8,355 nt of DNA from a bacterium. GTDB taxonomy: Bacteria > Chloroflexota > Dormibacteria > UBA8260 > Bog-877. Under the pieces are notes generated by a model, which saw only the letters and a program-made list of their open reading frames with translations, ran no database searches and was not told where the DNA came from. Of the stretch, positions 5,652 through 8,355 are shown one piece after another. A program made the position numbers and the translations under genes. The stretch covers positions 1 to 8,355 of the forward strand of contig JAKAVU010000123.1 of the NCBI GenBank assembly GCA_021817185.1. The letters are read 5' to 3'. Position 1 is the first letter of the stretch. Each line of letters opens with the position of its first letter.

Positions 5652-7130
5652 GTGGTGGATGATGGGGCCGAACCCACGGCACCATGGCTGCCGGCGATCC
5701 GGATCGCCTTCGGGGCCATCCTCCTGATCGACGCCATTCTCGAGTACCAGACGGGAACCTATCAGGTGTTCGTCAGCCTGCTGTACTCGAACGCCTCCGT
5801 CAGTCCGGAGCCGCTGCGCGGCGCCCTGGTGTTCGCGGCCGAGCTCATCGGCCACCAGCCCGCGGTCTGGAACGCGATCCTAGCGGCCACGGAGCTCGTG
5901 CTGGGCCTGGGCGTCATGCTCGGTCTGGGCGCGGCATGGTGTCTGGTAGCGGCTCTGCCGCTCTTCGCCGGCATCTGGGTGTTCGGCCAGGGCCTGGGCC
6001 TGCCATTCGCGGCAGGGACCACCGACCTGAACTCCGGTCCGCTGTACATCCTGCTGAGTCTGGTGCTCTTGCTCGGACGCAGCTGGCGGAAGTGGAGCGT
6101 GTTCCGCTGGGTGCGGCCCGAGGGAAGTCCTCTGGGCCGTCGACGCGCCGTGGTCGCGGCTGGATCGGCCATCGCCCTCGCTGGGGTGGCGACCCTCACC
6201 TGGGGCAGCGTGAACGCGGTCCGGCGCCAGCCCGGGGTGGAGGGGCCGCCCGCGGTAGGAGGGGCGGCTCTGGCCTTCGACGCGCAGACCAATCAGGACG
6301 TCTTCTTCGGCGGCTGCGACTACCTCGCCTGCTCCGGCGCCACCTGGCTCTGGGATGGTCACCGCTGGCTGCGGGCCGCTGGTCAGCCCGCCCCGCCGGA
6401 GATGGGTTACGCGGGGGCCGCGTATTCCGGGCAGCGGCGAGCGGTCGTGCTGTTCGGAGGAGCGACCGAGCAGGGGCTGGGCCCAGCCCTCGACTCCACG
6501 TGGGTCTGGAACGGCCGGAGCTGGAGCCGGTTGAAGTTCACCGAACCACCACCCGGTCGTCGCTTCCCGGCCATCGCGTACGACCCCAGCACCAAGCAGC
6601 TACTCATGTTCGGCGGCGACGACGCGTCCGGCAAACCCCTGGCCGGCACCTATGTGCTCACATCCTCGGGCTGGCGTCAGCTGAGGCTCAAGATTGAGCC
6701 GTCCGCACGGACCGCCGCCGCGATGGCCTGGGACCCCGGCCTGAACGCCCTCCTTCTTTACGGCGGCAGCAACGGCAGCGCCCGCCTCAGCGACACCTGG
6801 GCCTGGACGGGTCAAGACTGGACCAGGCTCAGCTCCCGGCGATCCCCCGGGCCCCTCGCCTACATTGCGATGTCCACCGACCCCACCGACTCAGGGGTCC
6901 TGCTCTACGCGGGCGCGGGAGCCTCGGAGCGGACCTGGAGATGGGGGAGGGGAGGTTGGACACCGGTAGTTGCCAGAGGCCAAGCACCGCCGGTGTACAG
7001 CTTCATGGCGATGGCACCAGCTCCATCCGGCAGGGGTGTGCTGCTCGTGGGCGGCGCCACCAGCTCGGGAAGTGGCTTCAGCGCCCAGGCTTGGCTCTGG
7101 AACGGTTCGGGTTGGAACCGGCTGACCTGA
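5652..7130 (+). CDS. DoxX-like membrane domain fused to six-repeat Kelch propeller
   Basis: This 492-residue membrane protein has two parts. Residues 13-142 contain about four transmembrane helices (roughly 13-31, 73-94, 96-112, 129-142) with a DoxX/DoxD-like look, including a conserved-type loop GLGLPFAAGTTDLNSGPLY before the last helix. Residues 143-165 are strongly basic (RSWRKW, GRRR), hence cytoplasmic. A fifth helix (166-184) then takes the chain outside. Residues 203-492 contain six Kelch-type repeats, each with an aliphatic run ending in (F/Y)GG or a variant and closing with a W-x-W or similar plus W-x-(R/P)-L motif: about 203-241, 252-295, 303-344, 352-393, 400-440, 449-491. Six repeats can close one beta-propeller, predicted extracytoplasmic. 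Repeat 1 carries C222-x4-C227, a possible disulfide. The GTG start follows AGGAG by 9 nt. The function is unknown; the propeller may bind a partner or polysaccharide. It is convergent with the dehydratase gene, 13 bp apart. Confidence 0.85.
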   Translation: MVDDGAEPTAPWLPAIRIAFGAILLIDAILEYQTGTYQVFVSLLYSNASVSPEPLRGALVFAAELIGHQPAVWNAILAATELVLGLGVMLGLGAAWCLVAALPLFAGIWVFGQGLGLPFAAGTTDLNSGPLYILLSLVLLLGRSWRKWSVFRWVRPEGSPLGRRRAVVAAGSAIALAGVATLTWGSVNAVRRQPGVEGPPAVGGAALAFDAQTNQDVFFGGCDYLACSGATWLWDGHRWLRAAGQPAPPEMGYAGAAYSGQRRAVVLFGGATEQGLGPALDSTWVWNGRSWSRLKFTEPPPGRRFPAIAYDPSTKQLLMFGGDDASGKPLAGTYVLTSSGWRQLRLKIEPSARTAAAMAWDPGLNALLLYGGSNGSARLSDTWAWTGQDWTRLSSRRSPGPLAYIAMSTDPTDSGVLLYAGAGASERTWRWGRGGWTPVVARGQAPPVYSFMAMAPAPSGRGVLLVGGATSSGSGFSAQAWLWNGSGWNRLT

Positions 7131-7143
7131 CTTCGCCTTCCGC

Positions 7144-8157
7144 TCAGACCCGAGCCACCAGCTCGGCGAGTTGAGCGGGCGTGCAGTTGCCGCCGGAGAG
7201 GACGCAGATCATGTCCCCCGGGTCGTCGCTGCGCCCGTCCAGGCTAACGCCGTTCCTGACCGCGCTCAGCGCTGCCGCCACCGTCATCGCCCCGGTCGGC
7301 TCCACCACCAGCTTGCCGCGCGACCACAGCCACCAGCATGCTTCGGCGATATCCAGATCGGTGACCGTCACGATCCGCTCGACCCGGGTGCGGATCACCT
7401 CCCAGCAAAGTCGTCCGAGGTGCAGGGTCCGGGCCCCGTCGGCGACGGTCTCGGGGGTCGACTCGAGGCTCACCAGCTCGCCAGACTCCAGGGAACGGCT
7501 GGCATCGTCTCCCAGCGCCGGCTCGACCCCGATGACGGTCGCGCCGGGCATGTACCTCTCCAGGGCGAGACACATCCCGGCGATGAGCCCGCCGCCACCC
7601 ACGGGGACCAGCACCGTGGTGGGGTGGATTCCCAACCTGCCGGCCTGGCCCACGAGCTCCGAGGCGACCGTGGACTGTCCCGCGATCACCAGGGGATCGT
7701 CGTGGGGATGCACCAGCCGCAGGTTCCTCTGCTCCGCCAACTGGCGAGCCACTTCCTCACGGTTCTCCCCGGTCACCCCGTCGCTGATGACCTCAGCTCC
7801 GTAGGCGCGCACGGCCGCCAGCTTGACCGGCGCCGCCCCATCCGGCATCACCACGGTCGCCGAGAGCCCGAGCTCGGCGGCGGCGAGGGCCACCGCCTGG
7901 CCGTGGTTGCCGGAAGATACCGCCAGCACGCCCCTACGGTCACCGGCTTCGACTCCGGCCAACAGAGCGTTGAAGGCACCCCTAGCCTTGAAGGAGCCAC
8001 TCCGCTGGAAGGTCTCAGCCTTCAGCCAGAGCCTGCGTTCCGCCTCCCGATCCAGCAAAGAAGACCGCAGCAGAGGGGTGACATGGACCCTGCCCGCCAG
8101 CCGCCTCTCCGCCTGTTCCAGATCGATCGCGGCCGTCGGGTCAGGAGGAGCTGGCAT
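7144..8157 (-). CDS. Threonine/serine dehydratase (PLP fold type II)
   Basis: This 337-residue cytoplasmic PLP enzyme probably deaminates threonine to 2-oxobutyrate and/or serine to pyruvate. Motifs in order: TPLLRS at 27-32, LKAETFQRSGSFKARGA with the PLP lysine K57, the cofactor/substrate loop SSGNHGQ at 81-87, MPDGAAPVK at 104-112, the glycine-rich phosphate loop PVGGGGLIAG at 185-194, GVEP at 210-213, ADGARTLHLG at 239-248, EPTGA at 286-290 and SGGN at 321-324. The protein ends there: the C-terminal ACT regulatory domain of biosynthetic IlvA is missing, so the enzyme is of the short catabolic or serine-racemase-like type. The ATG at 8157 is preferred over an upstream TTG at 8205 that would overlap paaE. 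It has no Shine-Dalgarno, but TATCCT lies 7 nt upstream. The exact substrate (threonine, serine, or racemase activity) is not determined. Confidence 0.92.
   Translation of the reverse strand: MPAPPDPTAAIDLEQAERRLAGRVHVTPLLRSSLLDREAERRLWLKAETFQRSGSFKARGAFNALLAGVEAGDRRGVLAVSSGNHGQAVALAAAELGLSATVVMPDGAAPVKLAAVRAYGAEVISDGVTGENREEVARQLAEQRNLRLVHPHDDPLVIAGQSTVASELVGQAGRLGIHPTTVLVPVGGGGLIAGMCLALERYMPGATVIGVEPALGDDASRSLESGELVSLESTPETVADGARTLHLGRLCWEVIRTRVERIVTVTDLDIAEACWWLWSRGKLVVEPTGAMTVAAALSAVRNGVSLDGRSDDPGDMICVLSGGNCTPAQLAELVARV
7150..7166. terminator. Hairpin between convergent genes
   Basis: CCGAGC-CACCA-GCTCGG is a perfect 6-bp stem with a 5-nt loop. It lies 19 nt beyond the DoxX-Kelch stop and inside the last codons of the dehydratase gene. 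There is no T-run. It could aid termination of the plus-strand transcript, but GC-rich coding DNA gives such stems by chance. Confidence 0.2.
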
Positions 8158-8164
8158 CACCGGT

Positions 8165-8170
8165 AGGATA
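8165..8170 (-). promoter_or_regulatory. Probable -10 box of a leaderless dehydratase promoter
   Basis: The minus strand reads TATCCT, 7 nt, then the ATG at 8157. This fits TAnnnT placed for transcription starting at or near the start codon. A 12-bp perfect palindrome AGCGGCGCCGCT (8170-8181) abuts it and could be an operator or chance. No convincing -35 is seen. The box sits in the 28-bp gap after paaE, so the gene may also be read through from paaE. Confidence 0.45.
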
Positions 8171-8185
8171 GCGGCGCCGCTCCGA

Positions 8186-8355
8186 TCAGCCGTCGTAATC
8201 CACAATCACGGTTTCAGTGAGGGGATGGGACTGGCAGGTAAGCACATAAACGTCTATGCGGTCCCTGGCGTCCAGGGCGTAGGTGTGGTCCATCGCGACC
8301 CTCCCCTCCAGCAGGCGGGCGCGGCAGGTGCCGCAGACCCCCCCCTTGCAGGAGA
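8186..8355 (-). CDS. paaE: PaaE-like reductase, C-terminal 2Fe-2S end (partial)
   Basis: The last 55 codons of a gene continue off the right edge. They encode a plant-type ferredoxin domain: SCKGGVCGTC gives three cluster cysteines in C-x4-C-x2-C spacing, and the fourth follows 29 residues later in YVLTCQS. The sequence MDHTYALD, the VLTCQS block and the end TVIVDYDG are typical of PaaE, the reductase subunit of ring-1,2-phenylacetyl-CoA epoxidase, which passes electrons from NADPH through FAD and the 2Fe-2S cluster to the PaaA oxygenase during aerobic phenylacetate degradation. The FAD and NAD(P)-binding parts would lie upstream, outside the window. Other ferredoxin-reductase fusions with the same C-terminal domain are possible. 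The dehydratase ATG follows the TGA after 28 nt. Confidence 0.82.
   Translation of the reverse strand, partial: SCKGGVCGTCRARLLEGRVAMDHTYALDARDRIDVYVLTCQSHPLTETVIVDYDG

Noticed and set aside
5552..5662. 36-codon frame MVATVVEVARPRG... before the DoxX-Kelch gene
   Set aside because: No ribosome site precedes the ATG, and composition gives no support. A leader peptide cannot be excluded.
5684..6697. 337-codon open frame on the plus strand within the DoxX-Kelch gene
   Set aside because: Alternative frame of a gene with clear transmembrane helices and Kelch repeats; the product is Arg/Gly-rich.
7171..8166. 331-codon open frame on the plus strand
   Set aside because: It is entirely antisense to the dehydratase, whose motifs are unmistakable. 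The product is His/Arg/Gln-rich.
1..8355. CRISPR arrays, insertion sequences, tRNA or rRNA genes
   Set aside because: I saw no regularly spaced repeats, no terminal inverted repeats or transposase motifs, and no tRNA- or rRNA-like segments on reading both strands.

Overview
The window is strongly GC-rich, with mostly G or C at third codon positions. It looks like ordinary chromosomal DNA of a high-GC bacterium. The phosphoserine aminotransferase is of the actinobacterial/mycobacterial type. GTG and TTG starts are common. Two genes have a TAnnnT box 7-8 nt before an ATG and no Shine-Dalgarno sequence, a leaderless arrangement frequent in Actinomycetota and some related deep lineages. I would guess an actinobacterium or an uncultured Dormibacterota/Chloroflexota-like soil bacterium. 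The phylum is inference.

Layout: (1) 1-824, plus strand: the possible last codons of an upstream gene, then a secreted lipoprotein with a bacterial SH3 domain. (2) 781-2891, minus strand: a two-gene unit. A one-pass membrane protein with a long proline-rich tail overlaps, by a GTGA junction, a complete Xer-type tyrosine recombinase, whose 3' end runs 44 nt into the convergent lipoprotein gene. (3) 2892-3123: a non-coding gap with a near-perfect but orphan Shine-Dalgarno sequence and a terminator-like fold. (4) 3124-5495: two divergent aminotransferase genes, serC (minus) and an aspartate aminotransferase (plus), whose start codons are separated by only 14 bp. (5) 5652-7130, plus: a membrane protein joining a DoxX-like four-helix domain to a fifth helix and a six-repeat Kelch propeller. 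(6) 7144-8355, minus: a threonine/serine dehydratase without an ACT domain, preceded by the C-terminal end of PaaE, the reductase subunit of phenylacetyl-CoA epoxidase.

The genes do not form one obvious pathway. Three PLP enzymes (SerC, aspartate aminotransferase, threonine/serine dehydratase) cover serine, aspartate and threonine metabolism. paaE suggests that a phenylacetate degradation cluster continues beyond the right edge. No mobile element, CRISPR array, tRNA or rRNA is visible. The points most worth a second look are the DoxX-Kelch fusion, the compact divergent control region at 4234-4284, and the odd start and tail of the membrane protein upstream of the recombinase.
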